This document shows positions 10,632-20,315 of a stretch of DNA of 64,000 bases, one piece after another (position 1 is the stretch's first letter; each line of letters begins with the position of its first letter). Source of the stretch: Xanthobacter flavus (GTDB lineage: Bacteria; Pseudomonadota; Alphaproteobacteria; Rhizobiales; Xanthobacteraceae). The position numbers and the translations under genes were made by a program. The notes below the pieces were generated by a model. It was not told where the DNA came from and ran no database searches. It saw only the letters and a program-made list of their open reading frames with translations. The DNA lies in contig NZ_JAGGML010000001.1 in assembly GCF_017875275.1 (NCBI RefSeq), positions 3,741,001 through 3,805,000 on the forward strand, in the 5' to 3' direction.

Positions 10632-13600
10632 ATGATTTCGCGCTTTTTCATCGAGCGGCCGGTCCTCTCGAACGTGCTCGCACTGGTCTTCGTGCTGATC
10701 GGCCTCGTCTCGCTGATCCGCCTGCCGGTGTCGCAATATCCCAACATCGTGCCGCCCACGGTGTCGGTGACCACCTCCTATCCGGGCGCGTCCGCCAAGA
10801 CGATGATCGACACCGTGGCCCTGCCCATCGAGCAGCAGGTCAACGGCGTCGAGGGCATGATCTACATGCAGTCGTGGTCGGCCTCGGACGGCACCTACAC
10901 GCTGGTCGTGTCCTTCGCCATCGGCACCGATCCGAACATGGCGCAGGTGCTGGTGCAGAACCGCGTCAACATCGCCCTCGCCTCGCTGCCGACGGCGGTG
11001 CAGGCGCAGGGCGTGACCATCCTGCAGAAGGGCACCTCGATCCTCGAGTTCGTGACCCTGACCTCGCCCACCGGCAAGTATGACGGCCTGTTCCTGAACA
11101 ACTACGCCATCATCAACGTCCAGAACGAGCTGGAGCGCGTGGAGGGCGTCGCCAACGTGGCGGTGTTCGGCGCCGGCACCTACGCCCTGCGCGTGTGGAT
11201 GGACCCGGACCGCATGCAGGCGTTCGGCCTCACGCCCACCGACATCTCCAACGCCATCCAGAAGCAGAGCCAGCTCGTCACGCCCGGACAGCTCGGCATT
11301 CCGCCGGCGCCGTCCAACGCCTCGTTCCAGTACACGGTCAACGTGTCCGGCCGCCTTGATGATGTGAAGGATTACGAGAACATCATCGTCAAGGTGGACA
11401 ATTCCGACGGCGGTCGGATCGTCCGCATCCGCGATATCGGTCGCGTGGAGCTCGGGGCACAGAGCTATTCCAAGGACTTCATGCAGGACAACAAGCCTGC
11501 GGCCGGCATCGGCATCTTCCAGCTTCCCGCCGCCAACGCCCTCGACGTGGCCAAGCGCGTCGCGGCGAAGATGGAGGAGCTGAAGAAGAACTTTCCCGAA
11601 GGCCTCGACTACGCCATCCCCTTCGACACGACCCTGTTCGTGACCGCCTCCATCGACGAGGTGTGGAAGACCCTGTTCGAGGCCGCGATCCTCGTCCTCG
11701 TCGTCATCCTGCTGTTCCTGCAGGACTGGCGCGCCACGCTGGTGCCCGCGACGACCGTGCCGGTGACCATCATCGGCGCCTTCGCCGCCATGGACGCCAT
11801 GGGCTTCACCATCAACCTCTCGACCCTGTTCGCCATCATTCTCGCCATCGGCATCGTGGTAGACGACGCCATCGTGATCGTGGAAGGCGTGGCGCGGCAC
11901 ATCGAGGAGGGAATGGCGGGGCAGCCAGCGGCCGAGAAGGCCATGGACGAGCTGTTCGGGCCCGTGGTGGGCATCACGCTCGTTCTGATGTCCGTGTTCC
12001 TGCCGGCCTCGTTCATTCCCGGCCTGTCAGGGCAGATGTTCAAGCAGTTCGCCCTCGTGATCGCGGCGACCGCCTTCATCTCGGCCATCAACGCGGCCAC
12101 CCTGAAGCCGACCCAGTGCGCCCTGTGGCTGCGCCAGCCGGTGCCACCGGAGAAGCGCAACTTCATCTATCGCGGCTTCAACGCCATCTATGGCAAGGCG
12201 GAGCACTGGTACACCGGTCTCATCAGCCGCATGGTGCATCATTCCAAGCTGATGGTGCTCATCGCCATCGCGCTCATGAGCGTCGCCGGCTACGGCCTCA
12301 CCCGCATCCCCACCGCCTTCCTGCCCATCGAGGACCAGGGCTACTTCCTCGCCCACGTCCAACTCCCGGATGCCTCGAACCTCAACCGGACCAAGAAGGT
12401 GATGGCGGACGTTTCCGAGCGCATCCGCAAGGTGCCCGGCGTCCAGACCGTGCTCGCCATCTCCGGCATCTCGGTGCTGGACAATTCCTCCACCCTTGCC
12501 AATGCGGGTGTCACCTACATCACCCTGACCCCCTGGGACGTGCGCTACGCCACCAAGGGGCAGGACCTGCTCTCGATGTATGAGAACCTGAACAAGGCGG
12601 TTTCCGACGTCGAGGAGGCGGAGGTGGTCATCCTCGTGCCGCCGGCCATCCAGGGCATCGGCAACGCCGCCGGCTTCACCATGCAGCCGCAGATCCGTAA
12701 CGGCAATTTCGACTACCAGTTGCTGGAGCAGATCACTACGTCCATGGTGGACAAGGCGCGGGCCCAGTCGGCCCTCAGCCACGTCTCGTCCTCGTTCCGC
12801 GCCGGTGCCCCGCAGATCCAGGTGGACGTCAACCGCATCAAGGCGGAGACGCTGGGCATCACCGTCGGCCAGGTGTTCGACACCATCTCGTCGTATCTCG
12901 GCTCCACCTACGTCAACCAGATCAACAAGTTCGGCAACGTCTTCCAGGTCTACATCCAGGCCGACGCGGGCTTCCGCGTCACCCCGGCCGACCTGATGCA
13001 GCTGAAGGTGCGCTCGCCCACCCAGAACGCCATGATTCCCATCGGCACCGTGGTGGACGTGAAGATGACGCTGGGTCCGCCGCTGATCTCGCTCTACAAC
13101 CTCTATCCCTCGTCCACCATCGTCGGTACCAACGCGGCAGGCTTCTCCTCCGGCCAGGCGCTGTCGCTGATGGAGCAGATCGCCGCCTCGACGCTGCCGC
13201 CGGGCACGGGCTTCGAGTGGACCGCCATGTCCTATCAGGAGAAGGCGGTCGGCAATCAGATCTACTACGTGTTCGGGCTCGCCATCCTGCTGGTCTACTT
13301 CGTGCTGGCCGGCCAGTATGAGAGCTGGATCCAGCCCATGTCGGTGATCCTCGCGGTGCCGCTGGCGCTGCTCGGCACCGTCAGCGCGCTGCTCGGCCTC
13401 GGCGTGGCGAACAACCTCTACACCCAGATCGGCCTCGTGCTGCTGATCGCGCTCGCCTCCAAGAACGCGATCCTCATCGTCGAGTACGCCCGCGAGAAAC
13501 GGGCGGAGGGCATGGAGATCATGGATGCGGCGGTGGAGGCCTCGCGCCTTCGATTCCGCCCCATCCTCATGACCTCCTTCGCCTTCATCCTCGGCGTGCT

Positions 13601-13853
13601 GCCGCTGGTGTTCGCCACCGGCGCCGGCGCCAACTCGCGCAAATCCATCGGCATTGCGGTGGTGTCGGGCATGCTCGCCTCCACCTGCCTCGCGGTGCTG
13701 TTCGTGCCGTCCTTCTACACGGTGCTCCAGCGCTTCGAGGAACGGCGCAAGGGCAAGAAGACGCCGACCGCTGGCCATGGCGCTGGAAATACGCCGCCCG
13801 AGCCACCTCCCGCACCCAGCGCGGGTGTGCCCCCGGCGCCCGCATCTGCCTGA
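10632..13853 (+). CDS. RND multidrug efflux permease (HAE1/AcrB family)
   Basis: A 1073-residue inner-membrane pump with the HAE1 layout: N-terminal helix (ISRFFIERPVLSNVLALVFVL), two large periplasmic loops and twelve membrane helices. The proton-relay pair Asp411-Asp412 sits in GIVVDDAIVIVEG, matching AcrB Asp407/408. The last about 25 residues are Pro/Ala-rich. Exports amphiphilic drugs, dyes or detergents by proton antiport together with the adaptor just upstream. The exact substrates cannot be read from sequence. Confidence 0.95.
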   Translation: MISRFFIERPVLSNVLALVFVLIGLVSLIRLPVSQYPNIVPPTVSVTTSYPGASAKTMIDTVALPIEQQVNGVEGMIYMQSWSASDGTYTLVVSFAIGTDPNMAQVLVQNRVNIALASLPTAVQAQGVTILQKGTSILEFVTLTSPTGKYDGLFLNNYAIINVQNELERVEGVANVAVFGAGTYALRVWMDPDRMQAFGLTPTDISNAIQKQSQLVTPGQLGIPPAPSNASFQYTVNVSGRLDDVKDYENIIVKVDNSDGGRIVRIRDIGRVELGAQSYSKDFMQDNKPAAGIGIFQLPAANALDVAKRVAAKMEELKKNFPEGLDYAIPFDTTLFVTASIDEVWKTLFEAAILVLVVILLFLQDWRATLVPATTVPVTIIGAFAAMDAMGFTINLSTLFAIILAIGIVVDDAIVIVEGVARHIEEGMAGQPAAEKAMDELFGPVVGITLVLMSVFLPASFIPGLSGQMFKQFALVIAATAFISAINAATLKPTQCALWLRQPVPPEKRNFIYRGFNAIYGKAEHWYTGLISRMVHHSKLMVLIAIALMSVAGYGLTRIPTAFLPIEDQGYFLAHVQLPDASNLNRTKKVMADVSERIRKVPGVQTVLAISGISVLDNSSTLANAGVTYITLTPWDVRYATKGQDLLSMYENLNKAVSDVEEAEVVILVPPAIQGIGNAAGFTMQPQIRNGNFDYQLLEQITTSMVDKARAQSALSHVSSSFRAGAPQIQVDVNRIKAETLGITVGQVFDTISSYLGSTYVNQINKFGNVFQVYIQADAGFRVTPADLMQLKVRSPTQNAMIPIGTVVDVKMTLGPPLISLYNLYPSSTIVGTNAAGFSSGQALSLMEQIAASTLPPGTGFEWTAMSYQEKAVGNQIYYVFGLAILLVYFVLAGQYESWIQPMSVILAVPLALLGTVSALLGLGVANNLYTQIGLVLLIALASKNAILIVEYAREKRAEGMEIMDAAVEASRLRFRPILMTSFAFILGVLPLVFATGAGANSRKSIGIAVVSGMLASTCLAVLFVPSFYTVLQRFEERRKGKKTPTAGHGAGNTPPEPPPAPSAGVPPAPASA

Positions 13854-13881
13854 TCCGGGCGCGTCAGCTTTGCCTTATCTT

Positions 13882-13914
13882 GCGGCAACTGCTCCCGATC
13901 GGGGCGGTTGCCGC
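13882..13914 (+). terminator. terminator-like nested hairpin after RND operon
   Basis: GCGGCAAC (13882-13889) pairs with GTTGCCGC (13907-13914), and the loop itself contains the palindrome CCCGATCGGG. It lies 29 bases after the permease stop. There is no T run. Confidence 0.35.
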
Positions 13915-14048
13915 CGCAAAGTCGCGCTTCCGCCTCCTGTCTGGCTTGTCTAACCTTGGTGGGACACGCGATCCGCTCCCGGCGCTTCCGCCGATCCCTC
14001 CGCCGACCCTATCCCTGGGCTGTCGCCCGCAGGACCTGGTGCCCTTAA

Positions 14049-17000
14049 ATGTCGATCCTCGCGAGCCTGCATCACGTCACGAGCTACACCTACGATCACC
14101 CGGTCTCCATGGGGCCGCAGGTCATACGGCTGCGGCCGGCGCCGCACAGCCGCACCGACATCCCGGCCTATTCGCTGAAGGTCTCGCCGGCCGACCACTT
14201 CATCAACTGGCAGCAGGATCCGTTCGGCAACTGGCTGGCCCGCATCGTGTTTCCGGAGCCGGTGTCGGAGTTCAAGGTCGAGGTGGACCTCCTCGCCAAG
14301 CTTGACATCGTCAACCCCTTCGACTTCTTCGTCGAGGAATATGCCGAGAACTTCCCCTTCGAGTACGCGCCGGCGCTGAAGGCCGAGCTGGCGCCGTATC
14401 TGGAGCTGGAGGATGAAGGCGCGCTGTTCGCCGACTATCTCGCCTCCGTTCCGCGCGAGAAGACCCGTATCGTCGACTTCCTGGTCCATCTCAACCAGCG
14501 CCTGCAGGGCGAGGTCGGCTACGTCATCCGCATGGAGCCGGGCGTGCAGACGCCCGACGAGACGCTGAGCCGTAAGCTCGGCTCCTGCCGCGACACCGGC
14601 TGGCTGCTGGTGCAGATCCTGCGCCACCTCGGCCTCGCCGCCCGCTTCGTCTCCGGATATCTCATCCAGCTGAAGCCGGACGTGGCCGCCCTCGACGGCC
14701 CCTCGGGCACGGACGTGGACTTCACCGACCTGCATGCCTGGTGCGAGGTCTTCGTGCCCGGCGCCGGCTGGATCGGCCTCGACCCGACCTCGGGCCTCCT
14801 GTGCGGCGAGGGCCACATCCCGCTCGCGGCCACGCCGCACTACAGCTCCGCCGCGCCCATCACGGGCTATGTGAACGAGAAGGCCGAGGTCGAGTTCGGC
14901 TTTGACATGCAGGTGGTCCGCGTCGCCGAGGCGCCGCGCGTGACGCTGCCCTTCTCCGACGAGACCTGGGCCGCGCTCGACGAGCTCGGGCACAAGGTGG
15001 ACGAGGACCTCAAGGCCGGCGACGTGCGCCTGACCATGGGCGGCGAGCCCACCTTCGTCTCCATCGACGACTACCAGTCGCCGGAGTGGAACACCGAGGC
15101 GCTCGGCCCGCACAAGCGCGAGCGCGCCGACGACCTGATCCGCCGCCTGCGCCGCCGCTTCGAGACCGAGGGCGTGCTGCACTACGGCCAGGGCAAGTGG
15201 TACCCCGGCGAAACACTGCCGCGCTGGTCCTTCGACCTGTTCTGGCGCAAGGACGGCCAGCCCATCTGGCAGCGCGAGGACCTGATCGCCGACGAGAAGG
15301 TGAACTACGGCGTGACCCCGGCCGATGCCGAGCGCTTCTGCAAGGCGGTGGCCGAGAAGCTCGCCGTGGGCAGCCAGTTCGTCCAGCAGGCGTTCGAGGA
15401 CAACATCTATTACATGTGGAAGGAGCAGAACCTTCCCGAGAACATCGCCCCCGGCGATCCGCGCATGGCGGACGAGGTGCAGCGGCGCATGCTGGCGCGC
15501 ACCTTCAACCAGGGCCTCGGCACCGCCACCGGCTCGGTGCTGCCGCTGCGCCGGGTGTGGACCCCGACCGGCCCGGCCTGGCGCTCGGAGGAATGGACCT
15601 ACCGTCGCCAGTTCCTGTTCCTGATCCCCGGCGAGAGCCCCATGGGCTACCGCCTGCCGCTGGAATCTCTGCAGTATCTGGCGCCCACGCGCTACCCCTA
15701 CATCGTCGAGGCCGACCCTTTCGAGCCGCGCGACCCGCTGCCCGACGCCGCCGATTTCGCCGCCCGCTACACCGCGGGGCAGGGCGGTGCCGGCACGGGC
15801 GCCGATGGCCATGACGCCGGCGCGCCCGGCGGCCCGGGCGGGATGCCGCGCCATTCCATCGCCCCGCGCACCGAGGCCTACGGCGTCGGCGAGCGGGCGC
15901 AGGAGCTGGCGCGCGAGTATATCGCCAAGTACGACACCCAGGTCTTCACCGCCGACACCCGCACCGCGCTCTGCGTCGAGCCACGCAACGGCCGCCTGTG
16001 CGTGTTCCTGCCGCCGGTGGAAATCCTCGAGGACTATCTCGACCTCATCGCCGCCCTTGAGCAGGTGGCCATCGAGTTGAACACGCCCATCCACATGGAG
16101 GGCTATCCGCCGCCCTTCGATTACCGCCTCAACCTCATCCGTATCGCGCCCGATCCGGGCGTGCTGGAGGTGAACGTCCATCCGTCCGATAGCTGGGCCG
16201 GCTGCGTGGAGATCACCCGCATCCTCTATGAGGAGGCGCGGCTCGCGCGCCTCGGCACCGAGAAGTTCATGGTGGATGGGCGCCACACCGGCACCGGGGG
16301 CGGCAACCATGTGGTTGTGGGCGGCTCCACCCCCGCCGACAGCCCCTTCCTGCGCCGGCCGGACGTGCTGAAGAGCCTGCTGCTCTACTGGCAGCGGCAT
16401 CCCTGCCTGTCCTATTTCTTCTCCGGCCTGTTCATCGGCCCCACCTCCCAGCATCCGCGGGTGGACGAGGCGCGGCACGACAGCCTTTATGAGCTGGAGA
16501 TCGCCTTCTCCAAGTTCCCGCCGCCCGGCAAGGGCGAGCCGCCGGCCCCGTGGCTGGTGGACCGGCTGCTGCGCAATCTCCTGGTGGACGTCACCGGCAA
16601 CACCCACCGCACCGAAATCTCCATCGACAAGCTCTATTCGCCGGACGGCCCCACCGGCCGTCTGGGCCTGGTGGAATTCCGCTGCTTCGAGATGCCGCCG
16701 GACTGGCGCATGAGCCTCGCCCAGCAGCTGCTGCTGCGGGCTCTCATCGCGCGGCTGTGGAACAAGCCGGTGCATGGCCACTGCACCCGCTGGGGCACCA
16801 TCCTCAACGACCGCTTCATGCTGCCGCATTATGTCTGGCAGGACTTCCTCGACGTGGTGGAAGACCTCTCGGACGCCGGCTACCAGATCGATCCCGAGTG
16901 GTTCCGCGCCCAGTTCGAGTTCCGCTTCCCCGCGTTCGGCAAGGTCCAGCAGGCGGGCGTGGACATCGAGGTTCGCCAGGCGCTGGAATGCTGGCACGTG

Positions 17001-17474
17001 CTCGGCGAGGAAGGCGTCACCGGTGGCACGGCGCGTTATGTGGACTCCTCCGTGGAGCGCCTGCAGGTGAAGGTGGAGGGCTTCAACCCCTCGCGTCACA
17101 TCCTCACTTGCAACGGCCGCAAGGTGCCGCTGGCCCCCACCGGCCGCAACGGCACCTATGTGGCGGGCGTGCGCTACAAGGCGTGGCAGCCGTGGTCGGG
17201 CCTGCACCCGACCATCCCGGTGCATTCGCCGCTCACCTTCGACCTTGTGGACACCTGGAGCGAGCGCTCCCGGGGCGGCTGCGTCTATTACGTCTCCCAT
17301 CCGGGCGGACGGAACTACGACACCTTCCCCGTGAACTCCTACGAGGCGGAGGCGCGGCGCCTCGCCCGCTTCCAGACCTTCGGCCACAGCCCCGGCACCC
17401 TCGACGTGGTGCTGGAAACGGCGCCGGACGAGTTCCCGACCACCCTCGACCTGCGGCGCCCTGCCGGCGCCTGA
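14049..17474 (+). CDS. transglutaminase-like / DUF2126 fusion protein
   Basis: A 1141-residue protein. The bacterial transglutaminase N-terminal beta domain is followed by a papain-fold core with a complete triad: Cys180 (GSCRDTG), His229 (DLHAWCEV) and Asp245 (GLDPTSG). From about residue 310 the long DUF2126 region begins (RLTMGGEPTFVS...), ending near DEFPTTLDLRRPAG. There is no signal peptide, so it is probably cytoplasmic. Comparative-genomic work on amidoligases links this architecture to circularly permuted ATP-grasp and alpha-E proteins, as seen in the next gene, and predicts peptide-bond making and breaking. The reaction is undemonstrated here. Confidence 0.88.
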   Translation: MSILASLHHVTSYTYDHPVSMGPQVIRLRPAPHSRTDIPAYSLKVSPADHFINWQQDPFGNWLARIVFPEPVSEFKVEVDLLAKLDIVNPFDFFVEEYAENFPFEYAPALKAELAPYLELEDEGALFADYLASVPREKTRIVDFLVHLNQRLQGEVGYVIRMEPGVQTPDETLSRKLGSCRDTGWLLVQILRHLGLAARFVSGYLIQLKPDVAALDGPSGTDVDFTDLHAWCEVFVPGAGWIGLDPTSGLLCGEGHIPLAATPHYSSAAPITGYVNEKAEVEFGFDMQVVRVAEAPRVTLPFSDETWAALDELGHKVDEDLKAGDVRLTMGGEPTFVSIDDYQSPEWNTEALGPHKRERADDLIRRLRRRFETEGVLHYGQGKWYPGETLPRWSFDLFWRKDGQPIWQREDLIADEKVNYGVTPADAERFCKAVAEKLAVGSQFVQQAFEDNIYYMWKEQNLPENIAPGDPRMADEVQRRMLARTFNQGLGTATGSVLPLRRVWTPTGPAWRSEEWTYRRQFLFLIPGESPMGYRLPLESLQYLAPTRYPYIVEADPFEPRDPLPDAADFAARYTAGQGGAGTGADGHDAGAPGGPGGMPRHSIAPRTEAYGVGERAQELAREYIAKYDTQVFTADTRTALCVEPRNGRLCVFLPPVEILEDYLDLIAALEQVAIELNTPIHMEGYPPPFDYRLNLIRIAPDPGVLEVNVHPSDSWAGCVEITRILYEEARLARLGTEKFMVDGRHTGTGGGNHVVVGGSTPADSPFLRRPDVLKSLLLYWQRHPCLSYFFSGLFIGPTSQHPRVDEARHDSLYELEIAFSKFPPPGKGEPPAPWLVDRLLRNLLVDVTGNTHRTEISIDKLYSPDGPTGRLGLVEFRCFEMPPDWRMSLAQQLLLRALIARLWNKPVHGHCTRWGTILNDRFMLPHYVWQDFLDVVEDLSDAGYQIDPEWFRAQFEFRFPAFGKVQQAGVDIEVRQALECWHVLGEEGVTGGTARYVDSSVERLQVKVEGFNPSRHILTCNGRKVPLAPTGRNGTYVAGVRYKAWQPWSGLHPTIPVHSPLTFDLVDTWSERSRGGCVYYVSHPGGRNYDTFPVNSYEAEARRLARFQTFGHSPGTLDVVLETAPDEFPTTLDLRRPAGA

Positions 17475-17502
17475 GGCCGCCCGCCGGTCCCGAAGGGCCT
17501 GT

Positions 17503-17519
17503 CGCGGGAGTGTCCCGCG
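17503..17519 (+). terminator. short GC-rich hairpin downstream of the transglutaminase/DUF2126 gene
   Basis: CGCGGGA/TCCCGCG, a perfect 7-bp stem with a three-base loop, in the 173-base gap before the ATP-grasp gene. It has no T run and may only attenuate readthrough. Confidence 0.25.
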
Positions 17520-17647
17520 GCGGGCGCAGGCTGGAAGCGCTCCGAAGAGGGGTGCATCTGGCGCCGCCGCGGGCATAATGGAGAACCCGGTCCCACCGGG
17601 CACAGGATGTTGACGCGCGGGCAGGGGTGCCCGCGGAAGGGGTGATC

Positions 17648-20155
17648 GTGTCGGGTGCGGAGCAGCGCAGCGAGGTTTTCGAGCGGGCCGCGGCCGAAAG
17701 CCTGATCGGGGGCTACCGCACCCTGCCGGCCACCCGCGACGAGATGATGGACGCGGACGGCCAGCCGCGCCGCCACTGGCAGCCCTTCCTCGCCGCCCTC
17801 GCCGAACTCGGCTCCGAGGAATTACGCCGCCGCTTCTCCGCGGCCGACCGCTACCTGCGCGACAGCGGCGTTTTCTACCGCGTCTATGACGATGCCGGCG
17901 GGGGGGAGCGGCCGTGGTCGCTCAGCCACATGCCGCTCATCATCGGCGAAGCGGATTGGGAAACCCTCTCGCAGGGGCTCATCGAGCGGGCCGAACTGCT
18001 CGAAGAGGTGCTCCAAGACCTCTACGGTGAGGGCCATCTGGTGTCCGATGGCGACCTGCCGGCGGCGGCGGTGGCCGGCAGCCCTGAATTCCTGCGGCCA
18101 CTGGTGGGCGTGCGGCCCGAGGGCGGGCGCTTCCTGCGCGTCTATGCCGCCGATGTGGGCCGTGGTCCAGATGGCCGCTGGTGGGTGCTCGCCGACCGCA
18201 CCCAGGCGCCCTCCGGTGCCGGCTATGCGCTGGAGAACCGGCTCGCCTCCACCCGAGCCCTGCCGGACGTGTCGCGCGATCTCAACATGAAGCGGGTCGC
18301 GGCCTTCTTCCAGGCGCTGCGCACCTCGCTGATGAAGCTCGACCGAACCGGCGAGGGGCGCATCGGCCTGCTCACGCCCGGTCCGCTCAACGAGACCTAT
18401 TTCGAGCACGCGCTGCTCGCCCGCTATCTCGGCTTCCTGCTGGTGGAGGGCGAGGACCTGACCGTGCGGGGCGATACCCTGCATGTGCGCACGGTGGCGG
18501 GCCTCAGGCGCATCGACGTGCTGCTGCGCCGCCTCGATTCGGATTTCGCCGACCCGCTGGAGCTGAACGCCCGTTCGCGCCTCGGCGTGCCGGGCCTCGT
18601 GCAGTCGGTGCGCATGGGCGGTGTCGCGCTGGCCAATGCGCTCGGCACGGGCATCATCGAGGCGCCGGCGCTGCTCGCCTTCCTGCCGCGCATCGCGACC
18701 CGGCTCACCGGGCGACCGCTCAGCCTGCCGCACGTCGCCACCTGGTGGTGCGGGCAGCCGGCCGAGCGGGCGCAGGTGATGGAGCATCTGGACGAACTCG
18801 TCATCTCCTCCGCCTTCGGCCGGGTGCTTCCGGGCCTGCCGGATGGCGGATCGGTGCTGGGTGCGGACCTCACCCAGGCCGACCGGCGTCGCCTCTCGAC
18901 GCTGCTCGCGCGGCGCGGGGCGGATGTGGTGGGCCAGGACATCGCCCGCCTCTCCACCACGCCGGTGTGGACCGGGGAGAAGCTCACCCCGCGCCCCTTC
19001 ATGCTGCGGGTGTTCCTGACCGCCACCGAAAAGGGCTGGTCGGTGATGCCGGGCGGCTTCTGCCGCATCTCCTCGGCCGCCGATGCCCGCGCCGTATCGA
19101 TGCAGAAGGGCGATCGCTCGGCCGACGTGTGGGTGCTGGCGGACGGCGAGCAGGCAGACGCCACGCTGCTGCCCAGCCCGGCCAATGTGAAGGTCCGCCG
19201 CTCATCCGGCACCCTTCCGAGCCGGGCGGCCGACAACCTGTTCTGGCTCGGCCGCTATGTGGAGCGGGCCGAAGCGACGCTGCGCCTCTCCCGCGTTCTG
19301 GTGGGGCGTCTGGCCGAGAGCGGGGATACCGGCACCAGCCCCCTGGTGTCGCGCCTGCTCGGCCTGCTCGGGGCCTGGGGCGCCATGCCGCGCGATCTCG
19401 CCCGCGCCACGCCCGCGCGCTATGCGGTGGCCGTGCTGACGCGGCGCGACCTGCCGGGCGCCCTGCCGCAATTGGTGCAGGCGGCGCGGGCGGCCGCTTC
19501 CGTCATCCGCGACCGCTTCTCGCCCGATGCGTGGCGCGCGCTGGTGGATCTTGAGACCTGCGTCTACCAGCCCGTTCCCGCCGCGCCCTCGGAGGCAGAT
19601 GTGGCGGAGCGGGCGGATGCGGCCCTGCGCATCATCGCCGCCTTCTCGGGCCTTGCCTCGGAGAACATGAACCGGCTCACCGGCTGGCGCTTCCTGGAGA
19701 TCGGCCGGCGCACGGAGCGGGCCATCGGCACGCTGCGCTTCGCCCGTACCTTTGGCGAGGCAGGCGCGCCGCAGGGCTCGCTCGATGCGTTGCTGCAGGT
19801 GGCGGACAGCCTCATCACCTACCGCACGCGCTATGTGATGATGGAGGCGCGCGGGCCGGTGCTGGACCTCGTGCTGCTCGATCCGGACAATCCGCGCTCG
19901 GTGGCCTTCCAGGTGCACCGCATGGCGAACCACCTGAAGGTGCTCCCCGGCCGCGATCAGGATGCCCCGCCGCCGCTCTGGGAGCGCATCGTCGCCCGCA
20001 TGCAGGCGGAGCTTGCGGCCAGCACGTCGGACAGCTTCGAGCCGGAATGGTTCGACGCCATGGAGAAGATGCTGATGCAGCTCTCCGACGAGGTATCGTC
20101 CCACTATTTCCTCCAGGGACATTCCCCGGAGATGACGCTGACCATCGGCATGTGA
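17648..20155 (+). CDS. circularly permuted ATP-grasp / alpha-E fusion protein
   Basis: About 835 residues. The N-terminal about 480 residues match the circularly permuted type 2 ATP-grasp family (DUF404/DUF407): YRVYDD near residue 80, VLADRTQAPSGAGYALENR, and SLPHVATWWCGQ. From about residue 515 (SGTLPSRAADNLFWLGRYVERAE) the alpha-E (DUF403) helical domain follows. The two are separate genes in many bacteria and fused here. ATP-grasp enzymes form acyl-phosphates and ligate amines. GTG at 17648 follows GGAAGG with 7-base spacing; GTG at 17627 or 17642 is less well placed. The flanking transglutaminases indicate one functional cassette. Confidence 0.86.
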   Translation: MSGAEQRSEVFERAAAESLIGGYRTLPATRDEMMDADGQPRRHWQPFLAALAELGSEELRRRFSAADRYLRDSGVFYRVYDDAGGGERPWSLSHMPLIIGEADWETLSQGLIERAELLEEVLQDLYGEGHLVSDGDLPAAAVAGSPEFLRPLVGVRPEGGRFLRVYAADVGRGPDGRWWVLADRTQAPSGAGYALENRLASTRALPDVSRDLNMKRVAAFFQALRTSLMKLDRTGEGRIGLLTPGPLNETYFEHALLARYLGFLLVEGEDLTVRGDTLHVRTVAGLRRIDVLLRRLDSDFADPLELNARSRLGVPGLVQSVRMGGVALANALGTGIIEAPALLAFLPRIATRLTGRPLSLPHVATWWCGQPAERAQVMEHLDELVISSAFGRVLPGLPDGGSVLGADLTQADRRRLSTLLARRGADVVGQDIARLSTTPVWTGEKLTPRPFMLRVFLTATEKGWSVMPGGFCRISSAADARAVSMQKGDRSADVWVLADGEQADATLLPSPANVKVRRSSGTLPSRAADNLFWLGRYVERAEATLRLSRVLVGRLAESGDTGTSPLVSRLLGLLGAWGAMPRDLARATPARYAVAVLTRRDLPGALPQLVQAARAAASVIRDRFSPDAWRALVDLETCVYQPVPAAPSEADVAERADAALRIIAAFSGLASENMNRLTGWRFLEIGRRTERAIGTLRFARTFGEAGAPQGSLDALLQVADSLITYRTRYVMMEARGPVLDLVLLDPDNPRSVAFQVHRMANHLKVLPGRDQDAPPPLWERIVARMQAELAASTSDSFEPEWFDAMEKMLMQLSDEVSSHYFLQGHSPEMTLTIGM

Positions 20156-20175
20156 GGCGAGCCACGCGAGCCGAA

Positions 20176-20311
20176 AGCCCGCGCGGCGCCTGAGCGAAAG
20201 CAACGTAAAACAGCCCGCGCGGCGCCTGAGCGAAAGCAACGAATACAGCCCGCGCGGCGCCTGAGCGAAAGCAACGAATACAGCCCGCGCGGCGCCTGAG
20301 CGAAAGCAACG
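20176..20311 (+). repeat. four tandem copies of a 35-bp repeat
   Basis: A 30-base unit starting AGCCCGCGCGGCGCC and ending GAGCGAAAGCAACG occurs identically at 20176-20205, 20212-20241, 20247-20276 and 20282-20311. The copies are separated by 6, 5 and 5 bases (TAAAAC, AATAC, AATAC). The array fills almost the whole gap between the ATP-grasp/alpha-E gene and the second transglutaminase gene, ending five bases before the latter's ATG. Each unit contains CCGCGCGG and GGCGCC palindromes. Confidence 0.95.
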
Positions 20312-20315
20312 CACA

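Noticed and set aside
8910-11900. A 996-residue minus-strand open frame
   Set aside because: Shadow of the RND adaptor and permease genes; low-complexity His/Arg/Gly composition and no motifs.
13950-17603. A 1217-residue minus-strand open frame
   Set aside because: Antisense shadow of the transglutaminase/DUF2126 gene, created by high third-position GC.
20176-20311. CRISPR-like repeat array
   Set aside because: Spacers are only 5-6 bases and nearly identical, and no cas genes are present; it is a tandem repeat.
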